In this document: piece after piece, positions 1-6,553 of the stretch
Numbering within the stretch: position 1 is the first letter of the stretch
Layout: each line of letters opens with the position of its first letter
Notes under the pieces: generated by a model
Told to the model about the DNA's origin: nothing
Database searches by the model: none
The model's input: only the letters and a program-made list of their open reading frames with translations
Source: Bacteroidales bacterium UBA5235
GTDB lineage: Bacteria > Bacteroidota > Bacteroidia > Bacteroidales > VadinHA17
Direction of reading: 5' to 3'
Assembly (NCBI GenBank): GCA_002409145.1
Contig: DHUL01000065.1
Location: forward strand, 19,617-30,562
DNA length: 10,946 nucleotides
Program-made: the position numbers and the translations under genes

Positions 1-90
1 CTGGAGGAGGCGATCAATGAGCTGGCCGGCGAATTTGAGGAAGAGGAGATCCGCCTGGTAAGGATAAAGGTGCTGGCGGAAGGAAACTAG
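1..90 (+). CDS. 3' end of an unidentified gene (partial, 29 codons plus stop)
   Basis: An open frame runs from the first base of the window to a TAG stop at 88-90. The visible peptide begins LEEAINELAGEF, continues through a run of glutamates and ends RIKVLAEGN. It is acidic and probably helical, then switches to a short strand-like segment (IRLVRIKVL). This looks like a genuine C-terminus because the composition is protein-like and the frame ends next to a repeat-bearing spacer. The neighbouring glycosyltransferase gene converges on it from the other strand, leaving a 57 bp gap. I do not recognise the family from 29 residues and assign no function. Confidence 0.55.
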   Translation: MEEAINELAGEFEEEEIRLVRIKVLAEGN

Positions 91-92
91 GT

Positions 93-134
93 CAGTCAGC
101 AGTTGACAGTCCGTAATCGGTAGTTTGCAGTCCG
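93..134. repeat. Degenerate 7-bp tandem repeat, consensus YAGTYNG, about six units
   Basis: Six consecutive heptamers can be read with no gap. Units one to three are CAGTCAG, CAGTTGA and CAGTCCG; two drifted copies follow (TAATCGG, TAGTTTG) and then another CAGTCCG. The array starts 3 bp after the stop codon of the upstream gene and fills most of the spacer between two converging genes. No hairpin terminator is visible in this spacer. The period of 7 is out of phase with codons, so this is not coding sequence. Confidence 0.7.
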
Positions 135-147
135 CTCCCGGCAGGCC

Positions 148-1302
148 TTACCTTCCCCTGAACCGTCCTGACCCGGGAAACAGGCTCATTATGGCCACAA
201 CCATAAAATAGAACGGATATATTATCACTGACGCAATGAACGTCAGCGCTTTCATACGGCCGCCTCTCTTCTTCATTTCTCCTGCAATCATCAGGCAGTC
301 AGGCACGGCTTTGATACCGTACATGACACCTGCCAGAGGCAGATAATCCACTGAAACACACGCTGCAACAGCGGCGGCGGTAACGGCGGCGTTGCACGCC
401 GCCGTGGCTGCGGCGAGGATGAGAGTGGCAAGGTCACGGTAGCGCCCGGCTTTTGATGCCCAGCGGGCACGCTGGCGCAGCAGAGCCGCAGCCGTGACTG
501 CTCCCGCGGTCTCCACCGCCGCCGTACTGCTGCCGTCATGCATGATGGTGCCGCCGTCATGGATGACTGCGTGAAGCAGGAACATATCATCACCTGACGC
601 CAGTTCAGGATGCAGCTTGTCTGCATGCTGAAGATAAACAGCCCTGCGAAAAGACATGTTGGCAGCATTGCACATCACAGGGTGACCTGCCGCAGCAGTC
701 GCCCCTGTGATTGCCTGTAGCGCCGAAAACTCATAAACCCCGAAGCTGTACCAGAAACCGACATCCGGCCTCTGAACAACCGGGGCGAGAACCAGGTCCG
801 GGCTGCCATTAACATACCATGAGGCATGCCTCCCCACCCATCCGGGCCCGACTGTGCAATCGGCATCAGTTGTCAGGATAATCTCTCCCGATGCCTTTTC
901 AATACCATATCTGACAGCACTCTTTTTCCCTGATAAAGGATTGTAGATGAGCTTCATCGGGGGACAATGCATGTCATTGTGACTTCTGATAAATTCACTG
1001 ACAGCTATCGGTGTCCGGTCAGTGGAATTGTCATTGATAATTATTATCTCAAGAAGGTCATCCGGATAATCCTGTTTAACCAGGCTCCCGAGAAGGTTTG
1101 TTATATGCCTCTCCTCATTACGCGCAGCCACAATAACGCTGACTTTGGGGAGAGCCGCGGCTTCTGGTGAATCTGCAGTTTCATTCACTTGTGTCAAACC
1201 TTCATCTTCCCGGCTTACGCCATCACTGCTCCGGACAAGGATGAACCACAGGACCATAAGGCCTGATGAGTAGATTATTACAGGTATGATAAGCCACCAC
1301 AT
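148..1302 (-). CDS. Membrane glycosyltransferase, family 2 (processive-type motifs)
   Basis: This 384-residue protein has the GT2 layout of an inverting sugar transferase working at the inner membrane. Residues 1-23 form an N-terminal membrane helix, followed by a variable linker. The GT-A domain begins near residue 54 with SVIVAARNEE. Nucleotide-sugar and metal-binding acidic residues are visible: D91 in NDNSTD, D146 and D148 in TTDAD, and D238/D239 in SGDDM. QRARW at 277-281 matches the QxxRW motif of chain-extending GT2 enzymes. Two or more hydrophobic segments fill the C-terminus (about 290-380), the first unusually alanine-rich. The donor, acceptor and product cannot be told from sequence. 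The ATG at 1302 is chosen because the membrane helix follows at once; no clear ribosome-binding site precedes it. It is the last of three minus-strand genes after carB and GNAT, but a 152 bp repeat-bearing gap makes co-transcription uncertain. Confidence 0.88.
   Translation of the reverse strand: MWWLIIPVIIYSSGLMVLWFILVRSSDGVSREDEGLTQVNETADSPEAAALPKVSVIVAARNEERHITNLLGSLVKQDYPDDLLEIIIINDNSTDRTPIAVSEFIRSHNDMHCPPMKLIYNPLSGKKSAVRYGIEKASGEIILTTDADCTVGPGWVGRHASWYVNGSPDLVLAPVVQRPDVGFWYSFGVYEFSALQAITGATAAAGHPVMCNAANMSFRRAVYLQHADKLHPELASGDDMFLLHAVIHDGGTIMHDGSSTAAVETAGAVTAAALLRQRARWASKAGRYRDLATLILAAATAACNAAVTAAAVAACVSVDYLPLAGVMYGIKAVPDCLMIAGEMKKRGGRMKALTFIASVIIYPFYFMVVAIMSLFPGSGRFRGR
383..405. repeat. 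GC-rich perfect inverted repeat inside the glycosyltransferase gene
   Basis: The arms ACGGCGGCGT and ACGCCGCCGT are exact reverse complements (10 of 10) separated by the 3-bp loop TGC. The hairpin lies in the stretch encoding the alanine-rich C-terminal membrane segment, where GCC and GCG alanine codons face each other. It may simply reflect the alanine-rich coding. A regulatory role is possible but nothing else supports one. Confidence 0.5.
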
Positions 1303-1306
1303 AATG

Positions 1307-1390
1307 AGTCAGGGTCTGAAAGTCTCAGGTCTGAAAGTCTGAAGGTCCGGGGCTGTGTTCCGTACGGCGGTCCTGCAGTCTTGCGGTCCT
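1307..1390. repeat. Degenerate 8-bp tandem repeat, consensus RGTCYKRM
   Basis: The trinucleotide GTC recurs at 1308, 1314, 1322, 1329, 1337 and 1345, then after a 25 bp interval at 1370, 1378 and 1386. Most steps are 7-8 bp, and 25 bp is close to three units. Typical units are GGTCTGAA, AGTCTGAA and GGTCCTGC. The array begins about 4 bp upstream of the glycosyltransferase start codon and occupies much of the 152 bp gap after the GNAT gene. The same family of units appears at 10901-10946. I see no clear promoter or terminator in this gap. Confidence 0.75.
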
Positions 1391-1454
1391 GTAGCCGGAT
1401 AACCATTGACACGGTGAGTGGGTAAAGAATCGGTATCATTTTTCCGTGGTCGGG

Positions 1455-1901
1455 TCAAATCATCCACTCAAAGGTGCGGTAATGATTGCCGTTCATGCCC
1501 ATTGCCTCATAGGTCTTCTGGGCGCGCACATTCTCCGACTCCACATAAAGCCTCAGGCCTGCTATTCCGCTATTCATTCCCTCTTTCCTGATATGATCAT
1601 ACATCATCCTGAAAATCCCTTTGCGGCGGTATTCAGGAATCACGTAGACCGACTGGAACCACCAGATACTGGCATTTCGCCAGTCGCTCCACTCGTAGGT
1701 GATCATCAGCGATGCCACCACCCTGCCAGAATCTTCAGACACATAGTACTGTCCCTTGGCCGGGTCACGGAACACAGCAGTCACACCTTTGGTTAACACA
1801 TCTGGCACCAGTTCCATTCCTTCCGTCTCCATTGCCATTGCCTGCTGGAAGGATATGATTTCCGGTGCATCGCCGGAAGTTGCCTTGCGTATAGTTATCA
1901 T
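1455..1901 (-). CDS. GNAT-family N-acetyltransferase
   Basis: A 148-residue protein with the full single-domain GNAT fold, expected to transfer an acetyl group from acetyl-CoA to an amine in the cytoplasm. Residues 1-10 (MITIRKATSG) form the first strand. Motif A is at 83-97, where QSVYVIPEYRRKGIF holds the R-x-x-G-x turn that binds the CoA pyrophosphate; phenylalanine replaces the usual last small residue. Motif B is at 117-136, LYVESENVRAQKTYEAMGM, with the N, A and Y typical of the family. The internal EWSDWRN stretch at 70-76 marks a widespread subfamily of unknown substrate. It follows carB on the same strand after an 81 bp gap. Bacteroidota arginine clusters sometimes include a GNAT protein, but nothing here shows that this one makes N-acetylglutamate. 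Start at 1901; an AAGG-like element lies about 6 bp upstream. Confidence 0.88.
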   Translation of the reverse strand: MITIRKATSGDAPEIISFQQAMAMETEGMELVPDVLTKGVTAVFRDPAKGQYYVSEDSGRVVASLMITYEWSDWRNASIWWFQSVYVIPEYRRKGIFRMMYDHIRKEGMNSGIAGLRLYVESENVRAQKTYEAMGMNGNHYRTFEWMI

Positions 1902-1949
1902 GGTTACCTTGCCCTATATTTTACTCGATTCTTTATGCTTGATCAACAG

Positions 1950-1983
1950 CGCAAATCGCAAATCTCAAATCGTAAATCTCAAT
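1950..1983. repeat. Degenerate 7-bp tandem repeat, consensus CKYAAAT, about five units
   Basis: Five heptamers follow without interruption: CGCAAAT twice, then CTCAAAT, CGTAAAT and a truncated CTCAAT. The array ends exactly at the carB stop codon (1983-1985, minus strand) and fills the 3' part of the carB-GNAT spacer. Its unit is unlike those of the arrays at 93-134, 1307-1390 and 10901-10946, though the period is similar. Confidence 0.75.
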
Positions 1984-4900
1984 CAGTACTCATCCCACGC
2001 CTTGATCTCCATCTCGCTCTCGGGAACGCTGCAGAATGCATTTATGAATGCCGAAGCCAGCCTGGCATTTGTTATCAGGGGTATGTTGTAATCAACCGCA
2101 CTGCGTCGTATCTGGTAATCATTGCTCAGCTCCGTCGCTGACAGGTCCTTGGGTATGTTGATCACAAGGTCAACAACACGTTGCCTGATCAGTTCAACCG
2201 TATTGGGCGATGTCACCTCGTCAGGCCAGTAAGCCACCTTTGCAGCAATTCCTGCATTTGAGAGGAACTGCTGTGTGCCACGGGTGGCAAATATTGTATA
2301 TCCGCGCCTCTCCAGCATCCTGACAGCCTCCAGCAGATCAGCCTTCGCCTTCGCCGGCCCTGATGATATAAGCACTGCCTTTACCGGCATCCGGTAACCC
2401 ACTGAGTACATCGCCTTCAGCAGCGCCTCATGGAAGCTGTCACCTATGCAGCCCACCTCACCGGTGGAAGCCATATCAACCCCCAGAACGGGATCAGCCT
2501 TTGCCAGTCGTGAGAAGCTGAACTGCGATGCCTTGACCCCCACATAGTCAAGGTCAAAGACGGACTTGTGAGGTTTCTCCCACCGGACCCCCAGCATGAT
2601 CTTTGTGGCCAGCTCTATCAAATTGGTCTTCAGCACCTTTGAGACGAACGGCATACTACGGCTGGCACGCAGGTTGCACTCAATGACCTTGATGTCATTC
2701 TCACGTGCCAGGAACTGAATATTAAATGGTCCTGAAATATTAAGCTCACGGGCAATTTCCCGTGTGATACGCTTGATACGCCTGACAGTCTCAAAGTAAA
2801 TCTTCTGCGGGGGAAAAACGATAGTGGCATCGCCGGAATGTACCCCGGCGTACTCGACGTGTTCACTGATGGCGTAGGCCACGATCTCGCCACCGGAAGC
2901 CACTGCGTCAATCTCGATTTCCTTTGCATACTCGATGAACTCCGACACCACCACAGGGTGCTCCTTGGAGACGCTGGCGGCCAGTTCCAGGAAATGGATC
3001 AGTTCTGAACTGTTCGAGACCACATTCATTGCAGCTCCTGAAAGCACATATGAAGGCCTGATCAGCACCGGGAACCCGATATCCTCAATGAATTTATTTA
3101 TCTCCTTAAAACTACGGAGTTCCTTCCAGCGTGGCTGGTCAATGTCAAGCATGTCACACATTGAGGAGAACTTATGCCTGTCTTCGGCCCGGTCAATCGA
3201 CTCCGGAGGGGTGCCAAGTATAGGCACACCCTGCCTGTGCAGCCTCATAGCCAGGTTGTTGGGTATCTGTCCTCCCATCGCCAGGATAACACCACGCGGC
3301 GTCTCCAGGTCAATCACGTCCATAACCCTCTCAAATGACAACTCGTCGAAGTAAAGCCTGTCGCACATGTCATAATCGGTGCTGACGGTCTCCGGGTTGT
3401 AGTTTATCATTACCCCGCGCAGGCCTTCCTTCCTGATTGTATTGATGGCATTGACCGAACACCAGTCGAACTCAACGCTTGAGCCAATTCTGTAAGCGCC
3501 TGAACCCAGAACTACCACAGAGCGTTTGTCATTTTCATAGCAGATGTCATGCTCCATCCCGCTGTATGTGAGGTAAAGATAGTTGGTGACGGCGGGGTAC
3601 TCAGCCGCCAGGGTGTCTATCTGCTTTACGTACGGAACGATACCACGGCTTTTCCTGTGGCGTCGTACGCTGAGCATTGCCTCATTTATGGCCCTGTTGT
3701 CAGGTTTCAGCACATGCCTGGCAATCTGGAAATCACTGAACCCGTTGATCTTGGCATGAAGAAGCTTCCTGTCGGGCAGACTCTCAAGAGAATTAAAACT
3801 TTCGAGCTGCTTCTTAATATTACTTATATTCTGAAGCTTGTAAAGGAACCAACGGTCTATCTTAGTGAGTTCCCGGATACGGTCAACATCAAATCCTTTC
3901 TCCAGGGCTTCGGCTATTGAGAAAATACGCATGTCAGTAGGCTGCGACAGCTCCTTCTCGATGTCATCAAAACTCAGGTTGCGATTGCTGACGAAACCGT
4001 GCATACCGAGCCCGGTCATTCTCAACCCCTTCTGTATTGCCTCCTCAAAGGTGCGTCCGATTGCCATTATCTCACCCACGCTTTTCATGCTGCTCCCGAT
4101 CTCATGGGCTACGCCCTGGAACTTATTAAGGTCCCACCGCGGTATCTTGCATACAATATAGTCAAGCGCCGGCTCGAAGCAGGCTGTAGTTGACTTTGTT
4201 ACTGAGTTCTTCAACTGGGTGAGTCCGTATCCGAGCGCCAGTTTTGCAGCCACAAATGCAAGCGGATAGCCGGTTGCCTTTGAGGCCAGTGCGCTGGAGC
4301 GCGAAAGACGGGCGTTGACCTCGATGACACGGTAGTCTTCCGAGTTGGGGTCAAGGGCGTACTGCACGTTGCACTCACCGATTATACCGACATGGCGGAT
4401 TATTTTGATGGAGAGTTCGCGCAGCTTGTGATATTCACTGTTTGTGAGCGTCTGTGAGGGAGCCACGACGATACTCTCACCGGTATGTATCCCGAGCGGA
4501 TCGAAGTTCTCCATGTTGCACACTGTGATGCAGTTGTCGAACCGGTCACGCACTACCTCATATTCCACCTCCTTCCAGCCCTTGAGAGACTCCTCCACGA
4601 GAATCTGGTCAGAGTAGGAGAAAGCACGTGAGGCCATGGTCCGGAGTTCATCGGTGCCGGAGCAGAACCCGCTTCCCTGGCCGCCGAGGGTGTATGCAGC
4701 ACGTATAATGATCGGGAATCCCAGTCCCTGTGCTGCTCCCAATGCATCCTCCACGGTAGTGACAGCCACGCTGCGGGGAGTCTGTACACCTATCTCGTCA
4801 AGTTTCTTTACGAAGAGTTCCCGGTCCTCGGTGTTCATTATAGCCTCCACCGGTGTTCCCAGCACTTTCACTCCGAATTTCTCAAACACCCCGGCACGGA

Positions 4901-5204
4901 AGAGAGCCGTACCGCAGTTGAGTGCCGTCTGTCCTCCAAATGAGAGGAGTATCCCGTCAGGCTTCTCGCGTTCGATGACTCTTTCCACGAACTTTGGGGT
5001 CACAGGAAGAAAGTAGATCTTATCGGCAATCTTCTCCGAGGTCTGTACCGTGGCAATGTTCGGATTGATCAGAACGGTATAGATCCCCTCCTCGCGTAGA
5101 GCTTTAAGAGCCTGTGATCCAGAGTAGTCGAACTCACCTGCCTCACCGATTTTCAGAGCTCCAGAACCGAGCAGCAGCACCTTTTTAATATCATCCATCA
5201 TCAT
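1983..5204 (-). CDS. carB: Carbamoyl-phosphate synthase large subunit, CPS1/CAD-like
   Basis: The 1073-residue protein, the same length as E. coli CarB, makes carbamoyl phosphate from bicarbonate, ammonia and two ATP for arginine and pyrimidine synthesis. The first ATP-grasp half (about 1-400) shows R128, R168, E214, HTGES at 240-244, and E295 with N297 and R299. An oligomerisation region (about 400-555) follows. The second ATP-grasp half (about 560-935) shows R716, HSGDA at 789-793, and E842 with N844 and R846. A C-terminal MGS-like effector domain (about 940-1073) contains FATRGT at 972-977. Many segments, such as EAGEFDYSGSQALKAL and ISEHVEYAGVHSGDA, read much like human CPS1 from memory. 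The glutaminase domain is not fused and no carA lies in the window, so a CarA partner must be elsewhere. The start is one of three consecutive ATGs; the first is taken. Confidence 0.97.
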   Translation of the reverse strand: MMMDDIKKVLLLGSGALKIGEAGEFDYSGSQALKALREEGIYTVLINPNIATVQTSEKIADKIYFLPVTPKFVERVIEREKPDGILLSFGGQTALNCGTALFRAGVFEKFGVKVLGTPVEAIMNTEDRELFVKKLDEIGVQTPRSVAVTTVEDALGAAQGLGFPIIIRAAYTLGGQGSGFCSGTDELRTMASRAFSYSDQILVEESLKGWKEVEYEVVRDRFDNCITVCNMENFDPLGIHTGESIVVAPSQTLTNSEYHKLRELSIKIIRHVGIIGECNVQYALDPNSEDYRVIEVNARLSRSSALASKATGYPLAFVAAKLALGYGLTQLKNSVTKSTTACFEPALDYIVCKIPRWDLNKFQGVAHEIGSSMKSVGEIMAIGRTFEEAIQKGLRMTGLGMHGFVSNRNLSFDDIEKELSQPTDMRIFSIAEALEKGFDVDRIRELTKIDRWFLYKLQNISNIKKQLESFNSLESLPDRKLLHAKINGFSDFQIARHVLKPDNRAINEAMLSVRRHRKSRGIVPYVKQIDTLAAEYPAVTNYLYLTYSGMEHDICYENDKRSVVVLGSGAYRIGSSVEFDWCSVNAINTIRKEGLRGVMINYNPETVSTDYDMCDRLYFDELSFERVMDVIDLETPRGVILAMGGQIPNNLAMRLHRQGVPILGTPPESIDRAEDRHKFSSMCDMLDIDQPRWKELRSFKEINKFIEDIGFPVLIRPSYVLSGAAMNVVSNSSELIHFLELAASVSKEHPVVVSEFIEYAKEIEIDAVASGGEIVAYAISEHVEYAGVHSGDATIVFPPQKIYFETVRRIKRITREIARELNISGPFNIQFLARENDIKVIECNLRASRSMPFVSKVLKTNLIELATKIMLGVRWEKPHKSVFDLDYVGVKASQFSFSRLAKADPVLGVDMASTGEVGCIGDSFHEALLKAMYSVGYRMPVKAVLISSGPAKAKADLLEAVRMLERRGYTIFATRGTQQFLSNAGIAAKVAYWPDEVTSPNTVELIRQRVVDLVINIPKDLSATELSNDYQIRRSAVDYNIPLITNARLASAFINAFCSVPESEMEIKAWDEY

Positions 5205-5214
5205 TTCCGTTTGG

Positions 5215-5230
5215 GTTGTAAAAATACAAC
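5215..5230. promoter_or_regulatory. Perfect palindrome just upstream of carB (operator candidate)
   Basis: GTTGTA and TACAAC are exact reverse complements separated by AAAA. The site ends 10 bp before the carB start codon, where a bound repressor or a small RNA hairpin could act. The same half-sites TTGTA and TACAA recur at 5281-5293. It resembles the AT-rich centre of the argR boxes, but its half-sites are spaced differently, so I do not call it an ARG box. A chance palindrome of this size in a 244 bp AT-rich gap is not very unlikely. Confidence 0.35.
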
Positions 5231-5280
5231 AAAATCAGAGTGGTGACCATATGATCAAAAAGGCAGCGAAAGGAACCTTT

Positions 5281-5293
5281 TACAATTGTTGTA
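5281..5293. promoter_or_regulatory. Second TACAA/TTGTA palindrome in the carB upstream gap
   Basis: TACAA and TTGTA flank a TTG centre, giving five paired positions on each side. It carries the same half-sites as 5215-5230 but in the opposite order, and lies about 65 bp, roughly six helical turns, further from carB. Other weak symmetric elements in this divergent gap are TGACCATATGATCA at 5244-5257 (one mismatched pair), AAAGG/CCTTT at 5269-5280, TATGT/ACATA at 5372-5384 and GAAATATTTC at 5410-5419. Confidence 0.3.
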
Positions 5294-5333
5294 TGACGCT
5301 GACCCTGCTGAAGGGACGACTGATGTTCAAATG

Positions 5334-5365
5334 TTTGGGGTTTATTGTTAAAAATTATATGTTGG
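5334..5365 (+). promoter_or_regulatory. Possible Bacteroidota-type promoter for the PEGA-like gene pair
   Basis: TTTG at 5334-5337 is followed after 20 bp by TATGTTGG at 5358-5365. This resembles the Bacteroidota -33 TTTG and -7 TAnnTTTG elements, but the -7 element has one mismatch. Transcription would begin near 5372, leaving an untranslated leader of roughly 75 bases. A competing -7 candidate, TACGTTTA at 5396-5403, lacks a suitable upstream element. Confidence 0.25.
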
Positions 5366-5448
5366 TCAATATATGTGTAACATAAGATCATTTACTACGT
5401 TTACTAACTGAAATATTTCGGAAATTCAATTTAAACAAATCCAGCTTT

Positions 5449-6534
5449 ATGAAGAACGACATCCGGCATGCCATGCGATACCTAATGTTATTTTTTATGC
5501 TGATTTCTCTTCCATTCTGCAGAGCAGCTGGTCAATCACCGACGGGGGTACTTAAGATTTTTTCCGATGACCCCCTTGTCATTTATGTCGATGAGACTCA
5601 TTATCCTCAGTACGGTCAGATAAAGCTTGTACCCGGAACCCACTGGGTAAAAGCCATAAACGGCGAAGGTGCAAAAATTTACAGCCAGATTGTTACTGTT
5701 AAGCCAGGTGAGGTCACCTCTGTTCTCATAGAATCACCTCATAACCAGGCTGTTCAATCACAACAAGCACTGGCCCAATCCGGGCAGGCACAATCCTCCG
5801 GTACTTCGCAGAGCGTGACCTACGGACAGGTTGCAAACGGAACATTGCCCGGACATACTGCAGCAGGTTCTCAACCTGGCAATGCCGGAACTGAAACCGA
5901 AACCGTGGCTGTGCCAAAGCAGTCAATTGATATCGGGCAGGTTCACGGCAGGCTTCCGGCTGATATGAGCGGAGCTTTCGGGTTGTCATTCGGAATGAGC
6001 ATGAGGGATGTGGATCAGCTTATGGCGCCGAAGGCTGCTCAGGCCCAGAGAAACAGTGGTTACAGTGTATATGCCATCCCCCAGGGATCTTCCTTCTACG
6101 TTGTTGAGTGCAGGTTCATTGACCAGAAACTGTTCCAGATTATCGTAGGGTATGTATCAACCACTGCCACAAACGATAAGCTCAAACTAAACAAGGGCGA
6201 AGTGCCTGTGCCGGAGTTTAACCAGATGTTGAATGACGTTACTGCAATTTATGGTTCACCCGCTACTGCCGAGAAAATTTTCCTTTCCGGGTACAGTGAA
6301 GATGACGGGCGCCTGCTTGAAGCACTAAGGAAGAAAAAAGCGCTGATGCTTTATACATGGACTGATCAAGCTACCGGAAACAACATAATGGTAGGACTGG
6401 GTTACACCACTGCCCCGCTGGCAGCAGCAATATATACCAGCGGACCGATGAATGCCGAGGCTGCCACCCGAAAGCTGAAACTACATGCTTACGATTATAA
6501 TAAATCATTCAAAGACAACTATTTCTCTAATTAG
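5449..6534 (+). CDS. Exported protein with one PEGA-like module and an unknown C-terminal domain
   Basis: This 361-residue protein starts with a basic stretch and a hydrophobic signal peptide (residues 10-28, ending near CRAAGQ). The cysteine is not in a convincing lipobox. Residues 32-96 form a PEGA-like beta module (TGVLKIFSDDPLVIYVDE to PGEVTSVLIES), a surface or scaffold module often found in envelope proteins. A Gln/Ser/Gly-rich linker spans about 97-160. A compact domain follows from about 170 to 361, opening with FGLSFGMSMRDVDQLM; I do not recognise it. No catalytic motif is seen. Its PEGA module closely matches that of the next gene, whose start is 19 bp after this stop, so the two form a duplicated, probably co-transcribed pair. 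A downstream ATG at residue 9 is an alternative start. Function unknown; an envelope or periplasmic role is inferred. Confidence 0.8.
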   Translation: MKNDIRHAMRYLMLFFMLISLPFCRAAGQSPTGVLKIFSDDPLVIYVDETHYPQYGQIKLVPGTHWVKAINGEGAKIYSQIVTVKPGEVTSVLIESPHNQAVQSQQALAQSGQAQSSGTSQSVTYGQVANGTLPGHTAAGSQPGNAGTETETVAVPKQSIDIGQVHGRLPADMSGAFGLSFGMSMRDVDQLMAPKAAQAQRNSGYSVYAIPQGSSFYVVECRFIDQKLFQIIVGYVSTTATNDKLKLNKGEVPVPEFNQMLNDVTAIYGSPATAEKIFLSGYSEDDGRLLEALRKKKALMLYTWTDQATGNNIMVGLGYTTAPLAAAIYTSGPMNAEAATRKLKLHAYDYNKSFKDNYFSN

Positions 6535-6553
6535 CCCCAAACACAGAACTGCT

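Noticed and set aside
536..545. TCATGCATGA palindrome and nearby HDG codon repeat in the glycosyltransferase gene
   Set aside because: It encodes a short repeated HDG motif in the protein and needs no further explanation.
1307..1390. Possible CRISPR array
   Set aside because: Units are 8 bp with no spacers and no cas genes are nearby; this is a simple degenerate tandem repeat.
2935..3354. Plus-strand open frame of 139 codons inside carB
   Set aside because: It is antisense to an intact, highly conserved enzyme gene and is serine-rich, as expected of a reverse-frame artefact.
5215..5230. A third ARG box in front of carB
   Set aside because: The half-sites are TTGTA/TACAA with different spacing and do not fit the TGTAT or TGAAT pattern of the argR boxes; kept only as an unnamed operator candidate.
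5372..5384. TATGT-GTA-ACATA palindrome upstream of the first PEGA-like gene
   Set aside because: Five-base arms in AT-rich DNA are likely by chance, and no second copy was found.
5191..5391. Minus-strand open frame covering the carB upstream gap
   Set aside because: Its end overlaps the carB start in another frame and its composition is not protein-like; the gap looks regulatory.
6485..6553. Upstream in-frame ATG that would lengthen the second PEGA-like protein by 23 residues
   Set aside because: It overlaps the preceding gene and would put a polar stretch before a clean signal peptide that begins at 6554.
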